DNA of 64,000 nt from Dipteris shenzhenensis (Eukaryota; Polypodiophyta; Polypodiopsida; Gleicheniales). A program made the position numbers and the translations under genes. Location of the stretch: the NCBI GenBank assembly GCA_047967505.1, contig CM106538.1; one strand, given 5' to 3'. Positions 33,609 through 44,004 of this stretch are shown here, piece after piece. Under the pieces are notes generated by a model. That model made no database searches. It was not told the origin of the DNA and saw only the letters and a list, made by a program, of their open reading frames with translations. Each line of letters begins with the position of its first letter. The stretch's first letter is position 1.

Positions 33609-36600
33609 ATGAGCCTACACCTCGTATCCTGGAATGTGAATGGGTTTCACTCTTCTTGCACCCGTGGTCCTAGGAAGCTCATTTTGAGACAGGAACTTCA
33701 GCCAGCAGTGATTGGTCATTTGGATGTACTTCTGCTCTAGGAGCACAAGCTTTCTGCGGCTCACTCCCGTAGATGCGGGAAGATTCTCCCTGGACGCTCT
33801 CACACTTATTGGGAGCCCTCGATCGGCGCACTGGGGAGGAGTGGTGGTGTCTGAACTTCCGTGTGCGAGCAACTAGCCCAGGGAGTTTTCGGTCATGGCA
33901 CATTGATCCCAGGCCGTGCCCTTTGGGTAGGCCTAGAACTGGAGGGTTCCAGAGTAGGAATCCTCAACATTTATTCTCCCACAGACCTCCGTTGCAGCGC
34001 CACCTTCTGGAGGACACTTAGAGGGTTTCTCCCAGACATGGATTCTTGGATTGTTGGAGGTGACTTCAACAATCTGGAGACCTTGGAGGACCAGCAGGGC
34101 AGAGGACCGGAGTTTACAGGTATGTCTCAGGCAGAGCAGTCCGCTTGGGACTCTTTTATCTTTGCGACAGGAGGTAGGGACAGTTGGAGAGACCCGTCCT
34201 TCCGGTGTTGGCACGGGAGCTTGGACTTCTCGTGGGGCTTCCGCAGGGAAGGAGGCAGACTCCTGGAGAGGCTGGATAGATTTTGTGTTAGTGATTGGGC
34301 CATCAGCAGAGGCGGTCAGGCGGGTATAGTTCCAGGGATGACACTTTCCGACCATGCGCCTGTGCTCTTATCATTAGACTCGGTAGTTCAGGCCCTTCCC
34401 CCCCGCTCATGCCGGATTCCCGACTCCATTTTCTCGATGGTGGACGTGCGCAGCTTTATATGCAGTCTATGGGACAGAGATTGGGGTGAGTGCGTGGATC
34501 TGGTTGATTCGGTGGTGCAGGCTTTGCAGGAGTCCAGTCAGATTTGCCAGCTCATAGCCCTACAGGTTCGACAGGAATGGTGGGGTAGAGAGAGAGCTCT
34601 TCGGAGGGACCTCGCCTCCATCCAGCGACTCCAGCAGGCAGCCCCGGGGGCTCGGAGGAGCTTCGGATCCAGGCCCTTCGAGCCAGAGCCCTTCTTGAGG
34701 AGACCCTCCAGTGCTGTTCAGAGTTTTCCTATCACGCCTCTCTTTCCTTCTAGGCTCGGAAGGGTGACCGGATGTGCAAGGAGTTCTTCAGGATGCATGG
34801 CCAGAGAGCAGCAGTAGGTGACCAGCTTCGGAGTCTCAGGACAGCGGAGGGGCACATCGTTACGGATCTGGGTGAGGTCTTGGGGTTGGCTACCGACTTC
34901 TACAGGACTCTTTTTCAGTAGGAGCCGCTTGCCCCTCGCACTCGATGCTCCCGTGAGGAGGTGTGGAGGCACACTCCATCCCTGGTCCAGCCCTGCATGC
35001 AGGCGATGTTGTTGGCACCGTTCACCATGGATGAGATGTTGGAGGCCTTGATGGCCATCGACGGGCAGAAATGCCCCAGTGAGGACGGGCTATCCCGGGC
35101 ATTCTTCACCTCCTTCTGGGATCAGATCCATCAGCCCCTCCTAGCAGCTTTTCAGAGGATTTTCAGCAGCGGTTATATGCCAGAGAGCCTCTCCTCGGGA
35201 CTGATTTGCCTCATTCCGAAGGGAGGAGATAGATAGGAGATCCGTCAGTGGCGCCCGATCACCCTCCTTACCACTGCCTACAAAATCCTTGCCAAGATGA
35301 TCAGTGCCAGAGTTCGGCCTCTACTTCCAGACCTCATTCATGACACTCAGACAGGCTTTGTCCAGGATCGCAGTATCCTGGATAATGTCTTCACCTTCTC
35401 AGAGGCGGCGGAGTGGGCTCAGCATAGTGGATCACACCTAGCCATCCTACTTCTCAACTTTGAGAAGGCCTACGATCGAGTGGACTGGTCCTTTCTGGAG
35501 GGGACTCTAGAGCGACTAGGTTTCCCAGCAGGATGGATTCAGGGTATTTCAGCGTTGTACAGGACAGCTTCTAGCAGGGTCATCATTAGCGGCAGGATGG
35601 GTGAGCGTTTTAGTTTGGAGAGATCAGTGCGTCAGGGCTGGCCCCTTGCTCCTTACCTGTTTCTCTTCTTCGCTGAGGCTATGACTTACTACCTTCGGGC
35701 GAGGTCTACTGGGATCAAGGGTGTTCGCCTTCCACTCCGGGAGGACACGGAGCTCCTGGACTCAGAGTATGCGGATGACACGGCCTGTATGTTTAGGACG
35801 ATGAGATGATGATGGAGGGGGTGAGGATGGCCCTGGAGGTCTTCTGTTCGGCTGCTGGTGCGAAAATCAACTGGAACAAATCAGTTGGTTTTCTCACAGA
35901 CCCCAGGGCGTGCTCTCAGTGGGGGAGGTTTTTGGGTTTCAGGTGGATCCCGCGGGGACAGACAGCTAGATATCTTGGTTTTCAGGTCGGCTTGGATATC
36001 ACGCTAGCTCAGCAGTTTCTCCCGGTGCTAGATTCCATCCGACGGAAGCTGGCTTTCTGGAGCACTGCTAAGCTCTCCCTTGCAGGTCATGCCCTAGTAG
36101 TCAACCAGGTCCTCCTAGCCACGGCTTGGTCTGTGGCTTCCTGTTGGTGTTTCTCGAGATCCAGCGTGGCACAGCTTAGGAGGTTGGTTCGGAACTTCCT
36201 TTGGTCCGGGGAGGATGGCCTCAGAGATACCAGAGCCAGGGTTGCTTGGCAGATAGTCATTCTTCCGCAGGCTGAGGATGGCCTGGGGGTCATCGATCCA
36301 GAGCTTCAGAGTCAGGCCCTGTTAGGCAAGCTAGTCATCCGCGGTTTGACCCCGGGGGGGCAGACGTGGAAGATGCTACTTCAGTAGGGGGTCGGTTCTT
36401 GTGTCCCGTGCCGAGGTGGAGAGTGGCTTCCGTCCCTCAGGTGGATCTTCACTTCCGCCCCGCTCACTCAGCCCCACTCCCCACTCGTTCGTAGCCTCCT
36501 CATGGTTTGGAGGCGGCTCTGCCTCAGTCTTTTCAGTCCCCTCCTAGCTGTCAAGAGGAGATCGATCACCAGCCGCTTATCTGGAATGATCAGGTCAGAG

Positions 36601-37590
36601 ATGCCGAGGGCCTTCAGTTGGGGGAGAGATCACACATCAGGTGGGATGGCTGGATGTGGTGGGGGCCAGCCCGGTCCCTTCGAGTTTGGAGGGACACGTA
36701 CAGACATTTGGAGACAGCTGATCTCGCAGACGCAGCTGGAGGTGCCCGTGGAGCCCAGGCGAGACGTACGGAGATCGACGGCATGATCCCAGCTGATTGG
36801 TTGGTTCCACCTGAGCTTCAGATCCTCATGCCTGGTGATGACCGTTGGCTGGGACAGTTCACCCCCTGTGGCATCCCGCTGGTGGTCGCAGGACGTATGG
36901 ACGACTCCTCTGTTTCCTTCTTCGCGGTTATGGGGGATGGACGACTCAGGAGAGAGGATGCGCTCATCGACCCCCTACTCCCATGGCACAGGGTTCGGGT
37001 CGTAGGCCTCATGGGGAAGGTCTGGCGGACCGATCCTAGCATAGAGCAGGATCAGCTGCAGCTTTGGCGACTCTGGCTCTGGGAGGGGCGGGCCTTGTCA
37101 GAGCTTGACTGGGATCCAGGAGAGTGGAGATGGCCAGAGATTGTGACAGCCGACCTCTTTCTTTGCCTATAGCACGACTTTGGGCAGGCGAGTTCTTGGG
37201 AGGATGCAGAGCCGCCCTGCCACCCAGCGGCCCAGCTGGTATGCACAGGGTATTTCTAGGTTCTTTTTGCAAGCCTTCTGGAAGGCCTTATGGGAGAGCT
37301 GGCGGCCGCGGAAGATCTCCTACTTCCTGTGGCTTCTTGCCCACAAAGGTCTTCCAGTGGGGAGCTGGTTGCGGCAGATAGGCCAGGACGGACGTTGTCA
37401 GATCTGTCATGAGGATGAGGAGTCACCAAAACACTACCTGTGGAGTTGCACTCATGCCCAGGAAGTGTGGAGGTGGACTTTCGGGATTCTTACTCGCGCA
37501 GCACCAGAGCTAGGATTGATCACTTGGGGCGCGTTCTGTTGGTGCAGCACCGCACCTGGATTTCATCACTTATTCGAGGCATGTTAGTAG
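33609..37590 (+). pseudogene. LINE ORF2 (endonuclease / reverse transcriptase), multiple stops and frameshifts
   Basis: From ATG 33609 the endonuclease opens with LHLVSWNVNGF, then LL-stop-EHKLS (TAG at 33738-33740 where Gln is expected), a TGA at 33852-33854, GILNIYSPTD, IVGGDFNNLET, LDRFCVSDWA and MTLSDHAPVLL. A shift near 34750 leads to the RT, with LICLIPKGGDR, RPITLLTTAYKILAKMI, LLLNFEKAYDRVDW (motif A, Asn at 35456-35458 in place of the catalytic Asp), SVRQGWPLAPYLF (motif B) and EYADDTA (motif C, 35768-35779). Further shifts near 35800, 36390 and 37170 precede the zf-RVT domain KISYFLWLLAHKGLPVGSWL with CQICHEDEESPKHYLWSC. Several stops look like CpG or C-to-T decay. Confidence 0.92.
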
Positions 37591-38130
37591 GACCCCACAT
37601 TCCTTATCACACAGGGGACGTGGGGGCCACTCGAGAGTATCCCGCAGCACCTAGCAGAGGCTGATACAGGAGCTCAGGAGAGGCAGCCAGTTTGGGAGAT
37701 TATTAGCAGCATCGCAGGATGGCACATTTGGACCTCGCGCTGTGCGCAGATCCTCGGTGGCACCTCCTTATCGACTGCCCAGATCATGACTGATATTTGG
37801 AGCGAGATTATTCATACCCTCAGAGGCCAGTGGGACCAGATACAGGGGGACTCCCGGGCCGGTCGGGAGAAACGGAGATGCTTCCTTCGGGTTTGGGACA
37901 CACAGGGCCTCTTCTTCGAGCAAACTTCGTAGGGCCTTCGGTGGCGCTACTCACCACCTCTCTGGCTGTTCATTCACACTCGCCTTATCCCTCCATGAGA
38001 AAGTGCTTTACTTTTTTGTTACCTTTTGGGCTGCGTCCGATTTGTGAACACAGCCCGTCAGCTACAAGGCTGACCTCTTGTATCTTGTTCTCGAAGTAAT
38101 ATAATTAGCACTGTTTTTTCGGAAAAAAAA

Positions 38131-38147
38131 ATATAGCAGCACTGTAA
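38131..38147. repeat. Target-site duplication, right copy
   Basis: Exact 17-bp repeat of 30868-30884. Confidence 0.95.
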
Positions 38148-38279
38148 ATGAGCTTTCCTGTATTTGAACACACATGTGACTCCCCTAGATGCACACATGC
38201 ACCATAGAGCAAGCCCTTGATCATACTTACCCCAACCTTATATTTCTTACAAGGGCTAATACCAGACCTGGCACATGGA

Positions 38280-38420
38280 AGCATTTCTGGAGGCTCGAGG
38301 GAGAAGGAGGGAGGTTCAAGGGGAAAAAAGAGAGGTTCGGGGAGAGAGGAGGCTCGAGGGAGAAGGGAGGTTTGGGGAGAGAGGAGAAGGCTAGAAGAGG
38401 AACCGGAGAACCACATGGCG
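38280..38420. repeat. Purine-rich minisatellite
   Basis: Degenerate units of about 30 bp, such as GGTTCGGGGAGAGAGGAGG and CTCGAGGGAGAAGG, recur four to five times. Confidence 0.7.
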
Positions 38421-38559
38421 AAGCAAGGGTAATGCACAGAGTAGAGAGGGATAGACTGCAAGCAACCGAGGCACCATGTGGCAAAGGCACAGAGGAAATG
38501 GGCATTCATAGCGCGCGCTAGAGACTATCTTTTTTTTAAGTGAAAAACGTGCTGGAGTC

Positions 38560-39487
38560 TAGAGACAGTCAGAGAGGGCGCCACTGTGCCATGTGTCACA
38601 AAGACAGAGCATTGAGCTAGAGCCTCTATAGGCAACGTGGCAACCTCCGCAATCTGTGATGATGAAAGCTAGTAGAGTGTGGGCAGACTGGAGCGAGCAG
38701 CCTCCCAAGCAGATGTGGTGCCACATGGCACTCCCTTCAACTTGCCACATGGCATAATAGACGTGGCACTGTGTAGTCTCACAGTAGCAGACTTGCAGCA
38801 GGGCTACGGGCATTTATGGACACACGCGTAGAGTCCGACACGCACAAAGGAGACACGCCACCTTGCAACACTAATGACCGCACGCCAAACATGGGTGAGA
38901 GCTCAGCAAAAAGATATAGCCTGATCGAACTTCGACAGATTGATCGAGCACGGTCGAGGTCCAGTCTGATTTTGAACGCGCCACGCGCTGCAGTCTGTGC
39001 ATGCTTACATGGCATGATAACATATGCTCGCTCTCTTATGCATTGAGCATGGCCACGTGGACAACCTGAGTGTGAGGCAGACTGGGGATGCCACATGTCA
39101 TGCACAACATTGCCATGTGGAGACGAAGTGATGGTGAGGTCCTAGTGGAGGCCGCGATTCAAGTGTGGTCCTTGGATCTAACATTGATCAATTGGTCCAC
39201 AACGTGTGCCTTACACGAGCCCTTGGATCTAAGCAAAGATCTAAGGGTGGGGCCTTATGCCTCAATCGACAGATGCCCCGAAGAGGCTCACGATAGCACC
39301 ACATGGTGCGGTTAGGCAGAGCCATACTACGTCACGGTTGCCACGTGGATGATCGTAGGGTGGGGCAGGTGGCATAGTTCACATGGGTGTCGACATTGCT
39401 ACATGGGACCAAGGCCATGCGGGAGGGCCAGTAGAGAGGAGAACAAGAAATATACAGAGATTTAGAGAGAGAGAGAGAGAGAGATTA

Positions 39488-39522
<35 letters not shown>

Positions 39523-39850
39523 GTAACGCAGTAGGATAGAGCGGTGACAGAGTGTGCCATGTGGCATGATCGTGCGGGTGGACAGCGAGGGCCACGGGGG
39601 TAGGGTCAGTGGTGGTAGGAGAGCTTGACGTTGTCGTGCCACATTTCCCTCTGTCACCGCACTTAGAACTGCAGTGGCCTGCAATGCAAGGATCGAGTGA
39701 CGCGTGTCAATGCGGCCCCCAAGATGCGACGCTAGTAAAGAGGACATGGCAAATTAAATGTAGGGATAGAGGAGTAAAGGCGACGACGCACATCTAACAT
39801 GGCGACGTCGACACGTGGTGATGCAGACAGAGGACATGTAGGGACATCGG
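38560..39850. repeat. Segment dense in CCACRTGG-type words
   Basis: Words close to gCCACRTGGc (R = A or G), or split halves of it, recur roughly every 60-120 bp on both strands, for example near 38718, 38746, 39050, 39112, 39300, 39340 and 39557. They are embedded in otherwise non-repeating sequence. No gene is recognised. The words contain the G-box core CACGTG or the variant CACATG, but so dense and degenerate a pattern could equally be a decayed repeat. Confidence 0.5.
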
Positions 39851-39947
39851 TAGGCACAAGATTGCTAATGTGAGGGAAGGAGGATAGATGACTTGGCTCA
39901 AAGCCAGGGCCCAGCACACAGTCACACAGAGTGGCGACCACAGACAG

Positions 39948-39991
<44 letters not shown>

Positions 39992-40066
39992 AGGTAGAGA
40001 GAGAGAGGTAGGTAGAGAGAAAGGAGAACTAGAGAGAGAGGAAGTAGAGATAGAGAGAGAGAGTAC

Positions 40067-40106
<40 letters not shown>

Positions 40107-40145
40107 AAGACAAGGAAAGAAACATAGACATAGAGCAGGGGCAAG

Positions 40146-40192
<47 letters not shown>

Positions 40193-40458
40193 GGTAGAGA
40201 ACAGACAGGGGAGAGAGAGGTAGAGAGAAAGGAGAGGTAGTGAGAGAGAGAGAGAGAGGATGTAGAGAGAGAGAGGGAGAGAGAGGACGTAGAGAGAGGA
40301 CGTAGAGAGAGAGGGAGAGAGAGGATGTAGAGATAGAGAGAGACAAAGAGAGAGGGGAGGTAAGAGAGAGAAAGAAATAGAGACAAAGCAAGGGGGCAAG
40401 CGGAGAGAGAGAGAGAGAGAGGAGAGCAAAGAGAAGAGAGAGAGACTAGAGAGAGGGG

Positions 40459-40503
<45 letters not shown>

Positions 40504-40637
40504 GAAGTAGAGATAGAGAGATAGAGAGATAGAGATATAGAGATAGAGAGAGAGACTTAAAGAGAGAGAGAGAGGGAGAGAGAGATAGAGAGAGATAAGA
40601 GAGAGAGAGTTAACGAGAGACAGAGCGAGGGGGCAAG

Positions 40638-40685
<48 letters not shown>

Positions 40686-40689
40686 ATGA

Positions 40690-40748
<59 letters not shown>

Positions 40749-40751
40749 CAC

Positions 40752-40802
<51 letters not shown>

Positions 40803-40827
40803 ATGAGTGAGGGAGTGAGTGAGAGAG

Positions 40828-40876
<49 letters not shown>

Positions 40877-40890
40877 ATAGATAGATAGAT
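39462..40890. repeat. Large (GA)n-dominated simple-repeat region with (TA)n and (TG)n inserts
   Basis: The segment opens with (GA)n and (TA)n at 39462-39520. After 400 bp of ordinary sequence, about 930 bp (39950-40885) is almost entirely GA/GAGA-derived, with GATGTAGAGA-type variants, (TA)n at 40460-40481 and (TG)n at 40694-40719. Repeated GAGGGGGCAAGGCGAGAGAG words at about 40139, 40390 and 40628 show duplication of larger blocks. Long Ser/Leu or Arg/Glu frames are translation artefacts. Confidence 0.95.
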
Positions 40891-41395
40891 ATTAAGGTCT
40901 CTAAAAGACCAAACGGCCTATGAGAGTAAAACAGTTGATACATATGCTAGTGTTGTCTCATCAAAGAGAATAACAAAATAAATAAGTTGAAAGCTGAGAG
41001 CTACTAAAGGTACTTACAGTCAGAGGGACTGCAAGTGACCCAAAACTAATGAAATACCAAGCAAGTATTACTAAAAAGTACCAATTGATCAGCATAGGCA
41101 AAAAGCTAATCAATAGAAAGGTTGCCCTCTTCTCATGTTAAAAATCCCAATCATGGGCAGCTCTAGGATCTCATAACTCAGTGCCACACGTTTTCAATGT
41201 TTAGCAATGATGGCACGGATCCGATGAAGATATGGGTGCCGAGCGCAGGGTCTTGGGGACCTGCGCCTCCGTGACCTGGATATGGCGATGGCTTGGTCCA
41301 AAATCACACCACTAGAGTGTGGCAATCTGCCTGTGTGTCATACGATGGTGGTGGCGCCAGGGGTTTCTGATGGCAGGTTGGGCATAAAACTAGCT
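40891..41395. other. No gene recognised
   Basis: Anonymous sequence, possibly 3' sequence of the LINE remnant that follows on the minus strand. Confidence 0.35.
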
Positions 41396-42250
41396 AGAGG
41401 TGCTGGCAGTGAAGAAGTCTCTGAGTGTACTTTTTCTTAGTGGTGCTGGTCTTGGTTGTCTGTCTCCCGACAAAGTCTCTCTATGTCGCTTGAGCTCTGA
41501 TAAAAACAAACCCAAGCATTTTTTATCTTTGTACTCCACCACCCTATGGAGTGGGCCAAATCCCTCTCTAAATAGACAGTCGTACCTTCCTCGGATTTCA
41601 TAATATACCGTGCATTTACATACATAATGCTCCTCTGTCTCCTCCTCCTTCTAACATAAGTGACATATCCGATCCTAAGCCGTGAGGTTCGAATATGGCC
41701 AATAATACTACGTAGCCCGTGAGATAGGTGTGTGTCCATGTATGTTGGCTTGGCTATAAGTTCATCTGGAGATAAATGAAGAAAATGGCTCTAGTAGTGT
41801 GCCATCTTCTTCCCTAGGGGCTCATGTGGTCTAGTCTAGGTTCTCTCGGTGGTCTAGTCTAGGTTCTCTCGGTCTCCAACTCGACAATATCAGCTCTAAT
41901 GATCTTGTTTCGGTCATGGTGAGACAAGTCTAACTTGGGACAATCTAAACTGTATTAAAGGGTGGGAGTGCATCCATTGTCAACTCATGCTCTACGAACC
42001 ATATCTGTAGCTTAGCATACCAACACCATGTTCGACCCTCCTCTGCTAGCTGTCTAGATGATATCATAGCCAACCGTGCATATCTGGAGCTAGGTAGATC
42101 CCACAATCTATGTATGCAAGTTACTGCCTGGAACAGAGCCTCGGTCACTAGCGGAGTAGCTGCTAATTCATCTCGTATTATCGGACGTGTTACAGATGAC
42201 TTGCTCCGGATCATGCGGGCAATCAATGTCACTAATGGCCTCTCCAATCT
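41396..42250 (-). mobile_element. C-terminal remnant of a non-LTR retrotransposon (third lineage), antisense
   Basis: On the minus strand a 100-codon frame (42247-41945) reads HRLWDLPSSRYARLAMISSR then QLAEEGRTWCWYAKLQIWF. Farther along, with stops, comes DRICHLC-stop-KEEETEEHYVCKC followed by YYEIRGRYDCLFREGF and CLGLFLSELKRHRETL. The Cys-Cys-His-Cys arrangement followed by a YxxxRxxY segment resembles the C-terminal zinc finger of some non-LTR elements. No RT core is found upstream. The family call rests on this pattern only. Confidence 0.5.
41827..41873. repeat. 23-bp tandem duplication
   Basis: GGTCTAGTCTAGGTTCTCTC followed by GGT is repeated head to tail within the retrotransposon tail remnant. 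Confidence 0.9.
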
Positions 42251-42305
42251 CCTCCACTATCGTCTACACTCTCATAACGAGGATTTACAACTTTGAAGTA
42301 AGCAA

Positions 42306-42352
42306 TCAAACTTCCCTTTTCCCACAATGTAAACTTCCCTTTTCCCACAATG
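42306..42352. repeat. 24-bp tandem duplication
   Basis: AAACTTCCCTTTTCCCACAA followed by TGTA occurs twice in succession. Confidence 0.9.
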
Positions 42353-42730
42353 TACTGGTTTTTCACGAAGGCAAGCTTTTGTGACTTGCATTTTGGAGAA
42401 GCCGCTCACTGCCACATCTAAGAGAGATGCTTCTTAGAATGCAAACGAAAGCATTCAATTTTAATTTTAGCCTTACCAAATGGACTCGCAAACCAAATTT
42501 GTGGGTCAACTCAATCTCAACTCTCAATTGAATACAAACAGAATTCGTGCTTTTGAATGGCTCTAAGTTGTTGAACATATACAGATATTGCAACGGTATG
42601 GCTGCTCTTGAAACTCATCTGTTGGCTACATCTATCATGTTGGACGTCATCTATGCAATTTATTCATTTTTCTCTCAAAAAGCCCACATGAATCATGGGA
42701 AAACTTTCGTGATGTTTCTAGAGAGAACTT

Positions 42731-43333
42731 CTACTCGAAACCAGTAGTACGTAACAGACCTTCATCCACAAAAAATGACGAATAGCAACAAACGAGAAGT
42801 TTTAGACATGGATTCAGATGGGCTCCGAAGATATATTTTGTGGCAAGAATCACTATCAACTTAGCAAGGCTTGTTGAAGCTGCCAAGCCCTCACATTCAA
42901 TAGCGCCACCACCAACTTCATCAAGCAACCTGCAAAGTAAAGTTCTATTGTTGCGCTCTTCGTTGTCATATTGAGTTTGCTTGGCTGGGGTCAAGTCAAG
43001 GTGCAATTGCAACGCTACTGTAACAACTCCAAAGCAACCAACGCCGAGTTGGTTACTAGTAAACCCAAAGGTCGAATATTCTAGCTCTTTGAAAGCGAAT
43101 ATTTGAAAATACAACGTAGCTAGATCCATCTCTTCCTTGTACGCTAGATGCGCCTCCGACAGTTCTTTTATTGACAAAATCACAGACGCTATTGCGACAA
43201 AGATCAAAATGAAAGGTCCTATAAACAAACCGGATGATTTTGTGAATTCCAAATAATTTGCAATTGAGTATGGTTCCACGCCTATCAATCCAAAATACTC
43301 AAACTTCATTAACAACGACCATAAGCAGTACAT
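42731..43333 (-). CDS. Hypothetical 200-residue protein with one possible membrane segment
   Basis: A minus-strand open frame of 200 codons is unusual for this stop-rich AT-moderate region. Residues 33-56 (SGLFIGPFILIFVAIASVIL and following) are strongly hydrophobic, preceded by a short polar N-terminus and followed by mixed charged sequence with DLTPAKQTQYDNEERNNRTL in the middle. I recognise no family. It could be a lone exon, a relic or chance. No intron borders or partner exons were found nearby. Confidence 0.3.
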   Translation of the reverse strand: MYCLWSLLMKFEYFGLIGVEPYSIANYLEFTKSSGLFIGPFILIFVAIASVILSIKELSEAHLAYKEEMDLATLYFQIFAFKELEYSTFGFTSNQLGVGCFGVVTVALQLHLDLTPAKQTQYDNEERNNRTLLCRLLDEVGGGAIECEGLAASTSLAKLIVILATKYIFGAHLNPCLKLLVCCYSSFFVDEGLLRTTGFE

Positions 43334-43659
43334 TCAAAAGAGGTGAAATGGGGAAAAAGGGCACACTCTTCCACCTAGCTGAAATCCACAGAAGTCCTGA
43401 CGATGGAAATGCCTTGGTGAGTGAGAAAGCAAGGTGGAACAAGTCGATGAGGAAAGAAGGCAAAAGCGAGGTGCATGGGGACAAAGAGGCGAGATGCATG
43501 GCTACCCCAAACACTCGTCTTCTACGACTGCCAAGGGTCCAGCACACTCGAGTGCTAGCAAATCACATGGTTGTCAAATGTCCAAGAACCAGAGTTCAAA
43601 GGGAAACTAAAACGTTGCTAACAATATGAGCTCCCTCTTCTATCAATAACTTGTGTCTA

Positions 43660-43912
43660 CGACAAGAGAGAGCACATTCTCTTACTATTCACCTCCTCTC
43701 CCATTCCAATTACTTCAACTCTCTTCCTTCATCCACAATTAACCTAATCTCTCTACCATTTCAATTAATTAATCTCCTCTCTACCTCCTATCCACCTCCT
43801 CTCCCACTTCAATTACTTCACCTCCTCTCCCATTTCAATTACTCATCTCTCTTGGTGCCCCCCTTCATCCACAATTAACCTAATCTCTCTACCATATCAA
43901 TTAATTAATTAA
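43660..43912. repeat. Degenerate tandem repeat with CCACAATTAACC landmark, period about 136 bp
   Basis: CATCCACAATTAACCTAATC and CTCTACCAT(T/A)TCAATTAATT occur near 43729 and 43865, with shorter CACCTCCTCTCCCA-type repeats between them. It lies about 90 bp 3' of the UGT stop codon. Confidence 0.8.
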
Positions 43913-44004
43913 TAGGCCCCAAAATCAATCTGGGTTACCTAATTATTCTCTATCAAAAACTTGGGTTACATTGAGAAGGTAACACTGCGTAACAACCCTC
44001 AGCC

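Larger units (their letters stand above)
30885..38130 (+). mobile_element. Complete 7.2-kb LINE (non-LTR retrotransposon) with 17-bp target-site duplications
   Basis: The element begins GCTTGAGAAGTAG after the left duplication and ends GGAAAAAAAAA before the right one. In order it has a C-rich 5' region (30905-31500), a decayed ORF1 with a zinc knuckle, ORF2 with APE-type endonuclease, reverse transcriptase and a C-terminal Cys/His zinc-finger (zf-RVT) domain, and a 3' tail ending in about nine A. It is structurally full length, while its reading frames carry several stops and shifts, so it is now inactive. Its composition is clearly GC-richer than the flanking DNA. Confidence 0.95.

Noticed and set aside
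39794-40943. Apparent Leu/Ser-rich membrane protein frames of up to 211 codons
   Set aside because: They are the antisense translation of the (GA)n region.
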